Of a stretch of DNA of 14,276 nt, positions 9,001 to 13,668 are shown in pieces. The stretch comes from Desulfobacteraceae bacterium (GTDB lineage: Bacteria > Desulfobacterota > DSM-4660 > Desulfatiglandales > HGW-15): the NCBI GenBank assembly GCA_003819975.1, contig RPPU01000042.1:1-14276 (forward strand), in the 5' to 3' direction. Positions within the stretch are counted from its first letter, which is position 1, and the number at the start of each line of letters is the position of its first letter. Position numbers and translations under genes: made by a program. The notes beneath the pieces are model-generated. The model did not search any database and was not told where the DNA came from. It saw only the letters and a list, made by a program, of their open reading frames with translations.

Positions 9001-9072
9001 GGCGGATTTATTGCGATATTGCAGATTGGAGATAGACTCTTCAATACCATTTATGGTAATTATTGTGGACAA
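6046..9072 (-). CDS. Large acidic protein with C-terminal FGE-sulfatase/SUMF1-fold domain, catalytic Cys absent
   Basis: 1008 residues in three parts. Residues 1-200 are a mainly helical globular region I do not recognise, including KRKNLNSIKSTINTDLRKLY. Residues about 203-740 are extremely rich in Glu, Ala, Asp, Val and Pro with very few Lys or Arg, and are probably disordered. Residues about 756-1008 are an FGE-sulfatase domain: FYMGKFPVTN, RLPREEEWEAAGRG, YPWG, ADLLGNVLEWTAD, VVKGGSW and ILGFRCV. In true formylglycine-generating enzymes the GGS segment carries two copper-binding cysteines. Here those positions are S980 and R985, so sulfatase activation is unlikely and a binding or structural role is favoured. 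The start is TTG (9070-9072), with GGGAG 6 nt upstream and a sigma-54-type site at 9108-9123. No signal peptide, so cytoplasmic. It is divergent from the ParA operon. Confidence 0.85.
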   Translation of the reverse strand: MSTIITINGIEESISNLQYRNKSALKYQLVHAIRDFYRDEKSTETLQAIDGDQLIQRLWQIDSDPIALKNKRKNLNSIKSTINTDLRKLYQEGLNPEGIVIGPANVFIMSEEAKEAAFETFRSTMEKTGSIDLGKMLEVLNIINESLSNVEGIIAKEGSSAAEKMNELKSLIRGLSGKVNLERSFLEQSPGKIHLSAEQAVREFSEESPIEGIRKSEDSRTFLRELSDFPEPEEFEPAGEVFEQALEQAEMPQWPADAQPQTAELSGDELDHLDEMAIEEQPVAEQEIIEDDAELGAESAEPEEKDEIEIAAEPVPVEAQTAETDEFEADAELETEELSTEEVEITDDTDFIAEEMAEEPVLLADEEDVPAEIETEELIVEEETGVATAESDAEIVAEEIPEPAESIEVERPESAEEEALILETPESDSEEEIQDEDTDLIETELVETELPTEAAAVFSDPEIEKRADAVDAEFQEPFEELPETEETEAIGLSEDEALAEEEEPELGSAGDEIPADLDDLEAVEALPELEEILEEANEDVEELDLEEAGEPEVAVLSEADQEEEIPEPETVSSSFEESAALAGEIPEECEEPVHSLEEDEPTDAFITEQDPTVAEETEIEPESEDDSLLEPLEGLEWADEEEIVPEAEEIAADELEEVAGVEAETASMEPSADEILEEVEEDSAEENAVETEEDDFIEVEATGDELSVGAEESEAAPAILPEGLLGADETDLKTNAEKARYLAEDFNDSLAAMDKFHNQYILIPQGRYVIGSRPAQSGAQAERVKELPDFYMGKFPVTNALFEIFIEKTGYKTTAEKRGFGLVYYPRWRQTKNERSGLNTVTYRSALVSESVQGACWYQPSGPGSTLHHKRNHPVVQVSLEDALSFAAWTGKRLPREEEWEAAGRGAKGRIYPWGSRWKKGACNVEESDLGDTAPVEFYMTFANEFGLADLLGNVLEWTADAVEENGRRNYVVKGGSWISKPGVRLTERLKLEKETCSNILGFRCVAY

Positions 9073-9107
9073 TAGATGCTCCCTATAAATAACCTTCTCT
9101 TAAAGGT

Positions 9108-9123
9108 TGCAAAACTCATTCCA
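9108..9123 (-). promoter_or_regulatory. Sigma-54-type promoter for the FGE-like gene
   Basis: Minus-strand TGGAATGAGTTTTGCA matches the -24/-12 pattern TGGCACG-N4-TTGCA at 10 of 12 defined positions, with the invariant GG and GC exactly 10 nt apart. The predicted start is near 9098. That gives a leader of about 26 nt with the GGGAG ribosome-binding site correctly placed before TTG at 9072. The geometric fit to the gene is the main support. Confidence 0.55.
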
Positions 9124-9219
9124 ACTAAATTTAATATAATTTTATTTAATATGATTAATTTTAAAAATTAAGATAAATATAATATAATTAAGATCACTAA
9201 TATAAACCAAACTTAAACA
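9124..9219. promoter_or_regulatory. AT-rich spacer between divergent sigma-54-type promoters
   Basis: About 96 bp, nearly all A and T, with repeated TAATATAAT-like words and a near-palindrome around 9155-9171 (TTAATTTTAAAAATTAA). Its position suits a shared bendable control region. No defined enhancer-binding-protein site or clear IHF consensus could be recognised. Confidence 0.3.
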
Positions 9220-9235
9220 TGGTATGACTCTTGCA
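9220..9235 (+). promoter_or_regulatory. Sigma-54-type promoter for the ParA operon
   Basis: TGGTATGACTCTTGCA matches TGGCACG-N4-TTGCA at 10 of 12 defined positions. Both differences are C to T, and the GG/GC separation is exactly 10 nt. Transcription would start near 9246, leaving a leader of about 120 nt before the ParA ATG. That leader contains the hairpin at 9268-9294. Confidence 0.55.
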
Positions 9236-9267
9236 ATTTTCATAAATGCATGGACCTTTAATGACTG

Positions 9268-9294
9268 GGGAATGATCCGCTGTTCCCGCTTTTT
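9268..9294 (+). terminator. Leader hairpin plus T-run (attenuator-like)
   Basis: GGGAATG (9268-9274) can pair with TGTTCCC (9281-9287), including two G-U pairs, around a 6-nt loop. GC and five T residues (9290-9294) follow. It lies inside the predicted ParA-operon leader, about 70 nt before the start codon, so it could attenuate readthrough. No alternative antiterminator fold was identified. Confidence 0.35.
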
Positions 9295-9366
9295 GCCTAA
9301 AATGAACGAGTTAGAGAGTCTCTGCATATAAAAAGCCATGGTCACGGGGTTATACAGGACAATAAA

Positions 9367-10173
9367 ATGGGCACAGTCATTTGCATAACCAGTCAAAAGG
9401 GCGGGGTCGGGAAGACCACCACCGCTGTCAATCTTTCGACAGCATTGGCGATCGCTGAAAAGCGCACTTTATTGATTGATTGCGATCCTCAGGGTCATGC
9501 GACTCTGGGCATGGGCATCGATAAACGCCAACTGGAAAAAACCCTTTATCACGGCTTGCTGGGCTTGTATCCGGTTCAGGAACTGATCCTGCAATGTGAG
9601 CTCGACCTTTTGCACATTCTCCCGGCGCGCGCCGAGCTTTTAAAAGCCGAGATTGAATTAAAAGCAAAGCCGCGGAAAGAATGGGCCCTCAGGGATCTGC
9701 TGCAAAGCTGCCGCGCGGATTATGATTTTATTGTGATTGATTCGGCGCCGGCTCTGAATCTATTGACCGTGAACGCCATTGTGGCCGCCGATTCCCTTTT
9801 AATTCCTCTGCAATGCGAACTTTTTGCCGTTGAAGGACTTCTGGAGTGGATGCAGGTTATCCAGGCTATTCGTAAAAAATTACGGCTGCAGCTCCAAATG
9901 GAGGGTATTCTCCTGACCATGTATGTCAAGAATGAACTGGTCTCGCGTCAGATCGCCGACCGGGTGCAAACCAACCTTCCCCAACTGGTTTTCAGGAGCG
10001 TGATCCCCCGGGATGTGCCTTTGCGCGAATCGGCCCTGAACGGCAAAGCCTTATTGCTTCAAGACTTGGAAGCCAACAGCGCCCGGGAGTATCTGCACTT
10101 GGCAGAGGAAATCATTGCGCGTCATCCCGGCCGTGAAAATCAAAAGAGGGCCGGACAGACCCACGGGATATAA
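9367..10173 (+). CDS. ParA/MinD-family ATPase (orphan ParA)
   Basis: 268-residue P-loop ATPase of the ParA/Soj type. The deviant Walker A motif KGGVGKTTT (11-19) has both signature lysines, K11 and K16. Switch I is LIDCDPQGHAT with D40, and the Walker B/switch II segment is FIVIDSAPAL with D125. C-terminal SVIPRDVPLRESALNGKALL matches the usual ParA pattern. Such proteins dimerise on ATP, bind DNA non-specifically and position cargo such as chromosome origins, plasmids or organelles. No ParB gene follows, and the next genes are a small unknown and a zinc-ribbon protein, so the cargo is probably not a canonical parS complex. First gene of a three-gene run (gap of 42 bp to the next), with a candidate sigma-54 promoter and a weak GGAC ribosome-binding site. 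ATPase family is certain; the role is not. Confidence 0.92.
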   Translation: MGTVICITSQKGGVGKTTTAVNLSTALAIAEKRTLLIDCDPQGHATLGMGIDKRQLEKTLYHGLLGLYPVQELILQCELDLLHILPARAELLKAEIELKAKPRKEWALRDLLQSCRADYDFIVIDSAPALNLLTVNAIVAADSLLIPLQCELFAVEGLLEWMQVIQAIRKKLRLQLQMEGILLTMYVKNELVSRQIADRVQTNLPQLVFRSVIPRDVPLRESALNGKALLLQDLEANSAREYLHLAEEIIARHPGRENQKRAGQTHGI

Positions 10174-10215
10174 AATTAGATCCGCCGGAATCGACGGTTG
10201 AAAGGAGCTTAAAAA

Positions 10216-10608
10216 ATGAGAATCACCAAGGCCGATGTGATCAAGAGCGGCGAAAGGGAATTGATTGACAGTATAACCGCGGACCTTGATTGGAGTGTCG
10301 TGGAGGAGATTTTCAAAAAGTATCACAACCTGGCCATTGAAGAAGAAGTGGAATACAAACAGGGAGACCTGATTGTCCATGAAAACCGGGTCGCGTACAA
10401 ACTCGATTTCGACATTAAAGTCCGGTTGTCCATCGTTATCGATCGCGAAGGGAACTACCTTTCCATCACCCATTCCGGAGACCGGGTCAATCCCTTGCCG
10501 GAGGCCCAAGCCCCGGAAGAACCGCCGGTTCAAAAACCGGAACAAACCCGCGAAATAGGCGCAAGCTATGAAGCGGCCCTTTTGGACATGGATTCGGAAA
10601 ACCGATAA
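10216..10608 (+). CDS. Unknown 130-residue protein in ParA operon
   Basis: Not recognised. It starts at an ATG with a strong AGGAG site (GAAAGGAGCTTAAAAA). Residues 1-40 are probably helical (ITKADVIKSGERELIDSI, then WSVVEEIFKKY). Residues about 44-87 look like beta strands (VEYKQGDLIVHENRVAYKL, then IKVRLSIVID). Residues 92-113 form a Pro/Glu-rich linker and the last 17 are a short acidic helix-like tail. No transmembrane segment, cysteine motif or catalytic pattern. It sits 42 bp after the ATPase gene and 21 bp before the zinc-ribbon gene. It is probably co-translated with them and a candidate adaptor between the two; that role is inferred from position only. Confidence 0.8.
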   Translation: MRITKADVIKSGERELIDSITADLDWSVVEEIFKKYHNLAIEEEVEYKQGDLIVHENRVAYKLDFDIKVRLSIVIDREGNYLSITHSGDRVNPLPEAQAPEEPPVQKPEQTREIGASYEAALLDMDSENR

Positions 10609-10629
10609 AACAACATAGGTCGCCAAAAG

Positions 10630-11988
10630 TTGGAAAAAGAAGCACAAGCCCCGCAAAATCAAAACAAGGCCTATCGCATCCGGGAGGTATTTGACCAGAT
10701 CCTGGTGCAACATTTTGAACGCCTGATCGGTTCAAAATTTGGGATCAACGGCATGCCCCTGGATCTGGTAACGGTCTCTTGTTTCATATTCTTCACCGAA
10801 CGTGAAACGGAGATCGGTAATTTTCCGGATAAACCGCCCGCCCGATACACGGATGAGACCCTTTACAAAGAATTAAGGGAACTGGGTCTGAGTCAAAACG
10901 AAGATGTAAAGCCCTCGCTCCGGGAAATGATTGCCAAGGGTTATCTTCAGCAGGACCCCCAGGGATGCTATATGGCCCTCAAACCGGTCACCAGCATGGC
11001 TCAATTGCTGGACAAAATCTTTCCTAAAATGCCCGGGATGGGTCTGATTGCTTACTTCATCCAGACCATTGATGAAATCCAGAGCGGCCGCAAGGAATTG
11101 GATATCGGCGCCAAGCAGTTCCACTCTATGCTGAGTCAACAAGGGCATTCCTTAAAACAGACCGAACCCAAAGCGTCAAAGCCGGTTCCAACACCCCCGT
11201 CCAAGACTCCTGAAGTGGAAAAAGGTCACGGCAAAACCATTGCGGAAGCCTTGAATATCGATTTGGCGCAATTGTCCAGATTAAATGAATCCCTGCTGAA
11301 ATCCGGAACCATCCAATCCGCAAATGTGCTCGCGGCCGAGGCCAAACCGGCCGGTGTGGAAATTAAAAAGGTGGAAATGGTCGAAGTTTTCTCAAGCGCG
11401 GAACAACCCGCCCCGCCGGCGCCTCCGGTCGAACCGCCATCTGCTGATGCAACCGTTGCGCCGATTCCCGCGCCATCCGCCGATTCTTCGACGCCTGAAA
11501 CAATGCCCGCACAGGACTCCAAAAGTCCGGAAGCACCCGAGTTGCCCGAAGAAGAGGAAGAAGAATCGGAGATTGAAGACGAAGTCGAAGAGACCCGACC
11601 GGCCGAAAGCGGGCCGATTGAAGACGACTCCATTGCGCGCCAAATCGCCGCTTTCCAGGAAGACTTGGCCTTGCAATGCCCCCTCTGCCGTACCGGAAAG
11701 GTTAAGACCCAAAAAACAGCCACCGGATCCACTTTCTTCAGATGCACGGCTGAAGGTTGCAGCTTTATCAGCTGGGGCCAACCCTATTATCTGGCTTGCC
11801 CCCAATGTCAAAATCCTTTTTTAATTGAGGCAACCCAGCCGGACGGGGCCTTAATCCTGAAATGCCCGCGGGCAACCTGCCGCTATTGGCAAAAGCATCC
11901 GGTTGCATCACCCGATAAACCCAAGATGGTCCGCCGGGTCGTGCGCCGGCCCAAACGCCGGGTCGTGCGAAGGATCGTTAAAAGGTGA
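10630..11988 (+). CDS. Winged-helix-like protein with two C-terminal topoisomerase-type zinc ribbons
   Basis: 452 residues starting at TTG. The upstream gene's TAA (10606-10608) is in this frame and no other start lies between, so TTG or a far internal codon must be used; AGGT 9 nt upstream is a weak ribosome-binding site. Residues 15-165 are globular. Part of it resembles a winged helix: TLYKELRELGLSQNEDVKPS, then an MIAKGYL-type wing. Residues about 170-345 are Pro/Ala/Glu-rich and probably disordered. Two Cys4 ribbons follow: C350-X2-C353-X18-C372-X4-C377 and C390-X2-C393-X18-C412-X4-C417, like the C-terminal ribbons of type IA topoisomerases. The last 20 residues are strongly Arg/Lys-rich. 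DNA or RNA binding is very likely. No topoisomerase catalytic domain is present. As third gene of the ParA run it could anchor the ATPase system to nucleic acid. Confidence 0.85.
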   Translation: MEKEAQAPQNQNKAYRIREVFDQILVQHFERLIGSKFGINGMPLDLVTVSCFIFFTERETEIGNFPDKPPARYTDETLYKELRELGLSQNEDVKPSLREMIAKGYLQQDPQGCYMALKPVTSMAQLLDKIFPKMPGMGLIAYFIQTIDEIQSGRKELDIGAKQFHSMLSQQGHSLKQTEPKASKPVPTPPSKTPEVEKGHGKTIAEALNIDLAQLSRLNESLLKSGTIQSANVLAAEAKPAGVEIKKVEMVEVFSSAEQPAPPAPPVEPPSADATVAPIPAPSADSSTPETMPAQDSKSPEAPELPEEEEEESEIEDEVEETRPAESGPIEDDSIARQIAAFQEDLALQCPLCRTGKVKTQKTATGSTFFRCTAEGCSFISWGQPYYLACPQCQNPFLIEATQPDGALILKCPRATCRYWQKHPVASPDKPKMVRRVVRRPKRRVVRRIVKR

Positions 11989-11993
11989 AATGA

Positions 11994-12033
11994 GAACGTT
12001 TGAACGTAAGAATGTTTGAACGTGTGAACGTAG
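11994..12033. repeat. 8-bp tandem array (GAAYGTNN x5)
   Basis: Five octamers in perfect register start at 11994, 12002, 12010, 12018 and 12026. All begin GAACGT except the third (GAATGT), and the last two bases vary. The array begins 6 bp after the zinc-ribbon gene's stop codon and opens a roughly 270-bp stretch made largely of short-period arrays. Confidence 0.85.
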
Positions 12034-12042
12034 CCTTCCTCA

Positions 12043-12070
12043 TTCGATATTCGATGTTCGTTATTCGCTT
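12043..12070. repeat. 7-bp tandem array (TTCGNTR x3-4)
   Basis: TTCG recurs at 12043, 12050, 12057 and 12064, spaced exactly 7 bp (TTCGATA, TTCGATG, TTCGTTA, then TTCGCTT). A further TTCG at 12072 is one base out of register. The unit is the same as in the inverted arrays at 2884-2996, about 9 kb away, so this is a dispersed family. Confidence 0.75.
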
Positions 12071-12125
12071 TTTCGCCTTCCAGTCCGCCGTCTTGTCACG
12101 CCGTAGGCTTAGCAAAGGCGGATCG

Positions 12126-12173
12126 CCGTTTCGCCCCGTCTCCGTTTCGCCGCTTCACTCCTTCAACCCGTAA
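12126..12173. repeat. Degenerate 8-bp array (CCGTTTCG-like)
   Basis: CCGTTTCG occurs at 12126 and 12142, with CCCCGTCT between them and the degenerate octamers CCGCTTCA and CTCCTTCA after. An 8-bp register can be followed for about six units, but it is weaker than in the neighbouring arrays. Confidence 0.45.
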
Positions 12174-12183
12174 CCCGCCGAAA

Positions 12184-12260
12184 ACGTGAAACGGCAAACG
12201 TGAAACGTTAGGAACCGCCTTGTACACCAAATTTTCCCGTTTCACCTTTCCCGTTTCACG
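12184..12260. repeat. Inverted pair of 7-bp arrays (ACGTGAA / TTTCACG)
   Basis: Four heptamers of form ACGNNAA fill 12184-12211 and four of form TTTCNCS fill 12233-12260. The arms 12185-12207 and 12238-12260 are reverse complements at 21 of 23 positions, separated by 30 nt. The right arm contains the last codons and the TGA stop (12242-12244) of the small minus-strand membrane protein, so the repeat supplies that protein's basic C-terminus and perhaps a 3'-end stem-loop. Confidence 0.8.
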
Positions 12261-12424
12261 ATCCGCGTTTTCAACCGCTTCCTGAACATCAGATAGGCGC
12301 TCACAACGCCCGCCAAACCGATCACAAAAACCGTATTGTTTTTTTCGATCATACCGTAACCGGTCAGCAGACAACCCAAAACCGCCAAACCGGCCATGAT
12401 CCCCTTCGTTTGCTTCTCCTGCAT
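12242..12424 (-). CDS. Small two-helix membrane protein, unknown function
   Basis: 60 residues. Two hydrophobic segments, about 9-26 (IMAGLAVLGCLLTGYGM) and 31-47 (TVFVIGLAGVVSAYLMF), are separated by a short polar turn (IEKNN). The basic tail RKRLKTRIVKRER is predicted to be cytoplasmic. That gives a hairpin inner-membrane topology with both ends inside. An excellent AAGGAG ribosome-binding site lies 7 nt before the ATG, the best evidence that this is a real gene. The stop codon and last few residues lie inside the heptamer repeat arm at 12233-12260, so the C-terminus was probably fixed by repeat insertion or expansion. Function unknown; small 2-TM proteins of this type are widespread and mostly uncharacterised. 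Confidence 0.65.
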   Translation of the reverse strand: MQEKQTKGIMAGLAVLGCLLTGYGMIEKNNTVFVIGLAGVVSAYLMFRKRLKTRIVKRER

Positions 12425-12493
12425 GATTCACTCCTTTATACGGCAATCGGGCTTTGAATCCGCCCCTCCTGCTGTATTTGCCCGATCTTTATG

Positions 12494-12518
12494 TAGGGGC
12501 GACCGGCCGGTCGCCCTA
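12494..12518. repeat. REP-like perfect palindrome (GC-rich)
   Basis: 12497-12516 is a perfect 20-bp palindrome, GGGCGACCGGCCGGTCGCCC. A TA on each side extends the symmetry, with one extra G bulged at 12496. Similar GGGGCGACC...GGTCGCCCC palindromes occur, from memory, as dispersed intergenic repeats in many bacterial genomes. It lies about 70 bp upstream of the small membrane-protein start, outside any gene. Confidence 0.7.
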
Positions 12519-12685
12519 TACCCTCGTTCGGCCTTATCTTCAATGTAAAGTTCAATAATATCCTTGATTTAAAAAAACCTCAAATGTTCATTAAGACCAT
12601 GAGCCTAATACCCGGGTTACCACAGATGATAAAATCTGTTAAAAACTGAAAGCGATTATCTCATTTTTTATAAAGGTATCCAATC

Positions 12686-12784
12686 ATGCAAGCCATGATC
12701 CTAAAAGAGCAATGTGAAATAGCCCTAGCCGAAGAAACCCGCAAACTTCCCCATTTACCTAATAAGATACTGATAATATTATAA
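12686..12784 (+). pseudogene. Possible 5' relic of a zinc-type alcohol dehydrogenase
   Basis: A 32-codon reading frame starts at ATG 12686 behind an AAAGG site (12673-12677, 8-nt spacing) and ends at TAA 12782-12784. Its start, MQAMILKEQCEIALAEETRK, resembles the opening of medium-chain zinc alcohol dehydrogenases (the MKAMVL... pattern). After about 27 residues coding character is lost and the frame runs into AT-rich DNA. No catalytic or cofactor domain follows, so at most this is the head of a deleted gene. It could also be a genuine short peptide. Identification rests on short similarity recalled by eye. Confidence 0.35.
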
Positions 12785-12808
12785 AAAATATTTATGCAGT
12801 CAAACATG

Positions 12809-12826
12809 CAACAATAATGATTGCTG
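12809..12826. promoter_or_regulatory. Candidate operator for the vapBC operon
   Basis: CAACAAT (12809-12815) and ATTGCTG (12820-12826) form an inverted repeat, 6 of 7 pairs, with a 4-bp centre. The right arm overlaps TTGCTG (12821-12826), which lies 17 bp before TAAACT (12844-12849), a weak sigma-70-like pair. Ribbon-helix-helix antitoxins commonly autorepress through such sites. A second TATAAT at 12869-12874 is too close to the ATG for a normal leader. Confidence 0.3.
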
Positions 12827-12884
12827 TTTTTAAATGCATTTATTAAACTAATTAAAGACAAAATTTATTATAATCGAGGTTGGA

Positions 12885-13142
12885 ATGAAAACCATAACCA
12901 TACGCGGCATAGATGATCACTTAAATCAGGCGCTTAAGGCTCAAGCTTCCAAAGAAAATCAAAGTTTAAACCAATGGGTGCTGCAAGCCTTAAAAAAAAT
13001 GACCGGAATCGACAAAAAACCCCTTTTCACAAAACACCATGACTTGGATCATCTGGCCGGCGGATGGGATGCCGAAGAGACCAAAGCCTTTCTGGAACAT
13101 ACGAAAATTTTCGAAAAAATCGATAAGGATGTCTGGGCATGA
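12885..13142 (+). CDS. vapB: VapB/FitA-type ribbon-helix-helix antitoxin
   Basis: 85 residues. The N-terminus MKTITIRGIDDHLNQALKAQ, followed by SLNQWVLQALKKM (27-39), is an Arc/FitA-like ribbon-helix-helix that binds operator DNA as a dimer. Residues 52-84 (HDLDHLAGGWDAEETKAFLE, then FEKIDKDVW) match the toxin-wrapping tail of this family, with the usual LDxLAGxW pattern. GAGG lies 5 nt before the ATG. The TGA overlaps the toxin ATG in an ATGA junction, showing translational coupling. It is expected to neutralise the downstream PIN-domain protein and autorepress the operon. Confidence 0.88.
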   Translation: MKTITIRGIDDHLNQALKAQASKENQSLNQWVLQALKKMTGIDKKPLFTKHHDLDHLAGGWDAEETKAFLEHTKIFEKIDKDVWA

Positions 13143-13540
13143 GACGAATCGCGATTGACACCAACATCTATGCGGCTTTTAAAAACAAAGACCAGTGCGT
13201 GGTGGAAACGTTCAGAAATTATGATTACATCGGTGTCGACATCACAGTCATCGCCGAACTGTTGTCCGGTTTTGCGCTTGGAAGCAAAGAAAAGAAAAAC
13301 AGAACGGAACTCGACGCCTTTCTCAACACACCCCGTGTGGAGATTATGGAACACGACCTGGAAACCGCCGCTTATTACGCCCTGATCATAAAACAGCTCA
13401 AGAACAAAGGCAAACCGATTCCCTCCAACAACATTTGGATCGCCGCCAATGCCATGAAAAACGGCTTAATGCTTTATTCCTTTGAAGCCCACTTCCGGGA
13501 AATCGACGGGCTAATATTACTTGACGACGATCATGCTTGA
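13139..13540 (+). CDS. vapC: VapC-type PIN-domain toxin with altered active-site residues
   Basis: 133 residues, the usual PIN toxin length, 4-bp overlap with the antitoxin gene. VapC toxins are Mg-dependent RNases, often cutting tRNA or rRNA. The first two acidic residues are present: D7 in AIDTNIY and E40 in VIAELLSGF. The third, expected as Asp in the PxxDxWIAA motif, is N98 (IPSNNIWIAA). The fourth, usually Asp in TxDxHF, is E116 (SFEAHF). The rest of the fold, including the conserved W100 and H118-F119, is intact and the frame is undamaged. The D-to-N change might weaken metal binding, so the toxin may be attenuated or belong to a variant subfamily. An intrinsic terminator lies 57 nt downstream. 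Confidence 0.88.
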   Translation: MRRIAIDTNIYAAFKNKDQCVVETFRNYDYIGVDITVIAELLSGFALGSKEKKNRTELDAFLNTPRVEIMEHDLETAAYYALIIKQLKNKGKPIPSNNIWIAANAMKNGLMLYSFEAHFREIDGLILLDDDHA

Positions 13541-13596
13541 TCCTCATCGGGCTGGTTCAATAAAATTTTAATTGATGGCTGCCTCTCAAACGACTT

Positions 13597-13619
13597 GCGT
13601 TATGGGAATAACGCTTTTT
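13597..13619 (+). terminator. Intrinsic terminator of the vapBC operon
   Basis: GCGTTAT (13597-13603) pairs perfectly with ATAACGC (13608-13614) around a GGGA loop. Five T residues (13615-13619) follow immediately. This is a textbook Rho-independent terminator 57 nt past the toxin stop. Confidence 0.8.
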
Positions 13620-13640
13620 CCGAAACCTGTTTTTTCCTTA

Positions 13641-13668
13641 ACAAAAACCGGAAGCTCTTTATTTCCGG
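13641..13668 (-). terminator. Intrinsic terminator of a truncated minus-strand gene
   Basis: On the minus strand CCGGAA (13663-13668) pairs with TTCCGG (13648-13653) across a 9-nt loop. TTTTTGTT follows (complement of 13641-13647). The TAA stop of the fragment at 13659-13797 falls inside the loop. It faces the vapBC terminator, as expected between convergent genes. Confidence 0.55.

Noticed and set aside
11994..12033. Possible CRISPR or iteron-origin array
   Set aside because: Units are only 8 bp with no spacers, and no cas or replication-initiator gene is nearby.
12184..12260. CGTGAAAC and GTTTCACG words matching half-sites of the chromosomal parS sequence, near an orphan ParA gene
   Set aside because: No place joins the two halves into the 16-bp parS palindrome. 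The words are units of a 7-bp repeat array and are explained by that.
12096..12446. 116-codon minus-strand frame overlapping the small membrane protein
   Set aside because: It runs through repeat arrays in another frame and lacks the good ribosome-binding site and hydrophobic pattern of the 60-residue frame.
12622..12639. ACAGAT-N6-ATCTGT inverted repeat as an operator
   Set aside because: Only 6 bp per arm, far from any gene start, and no adjacent regulator; too weak to call.
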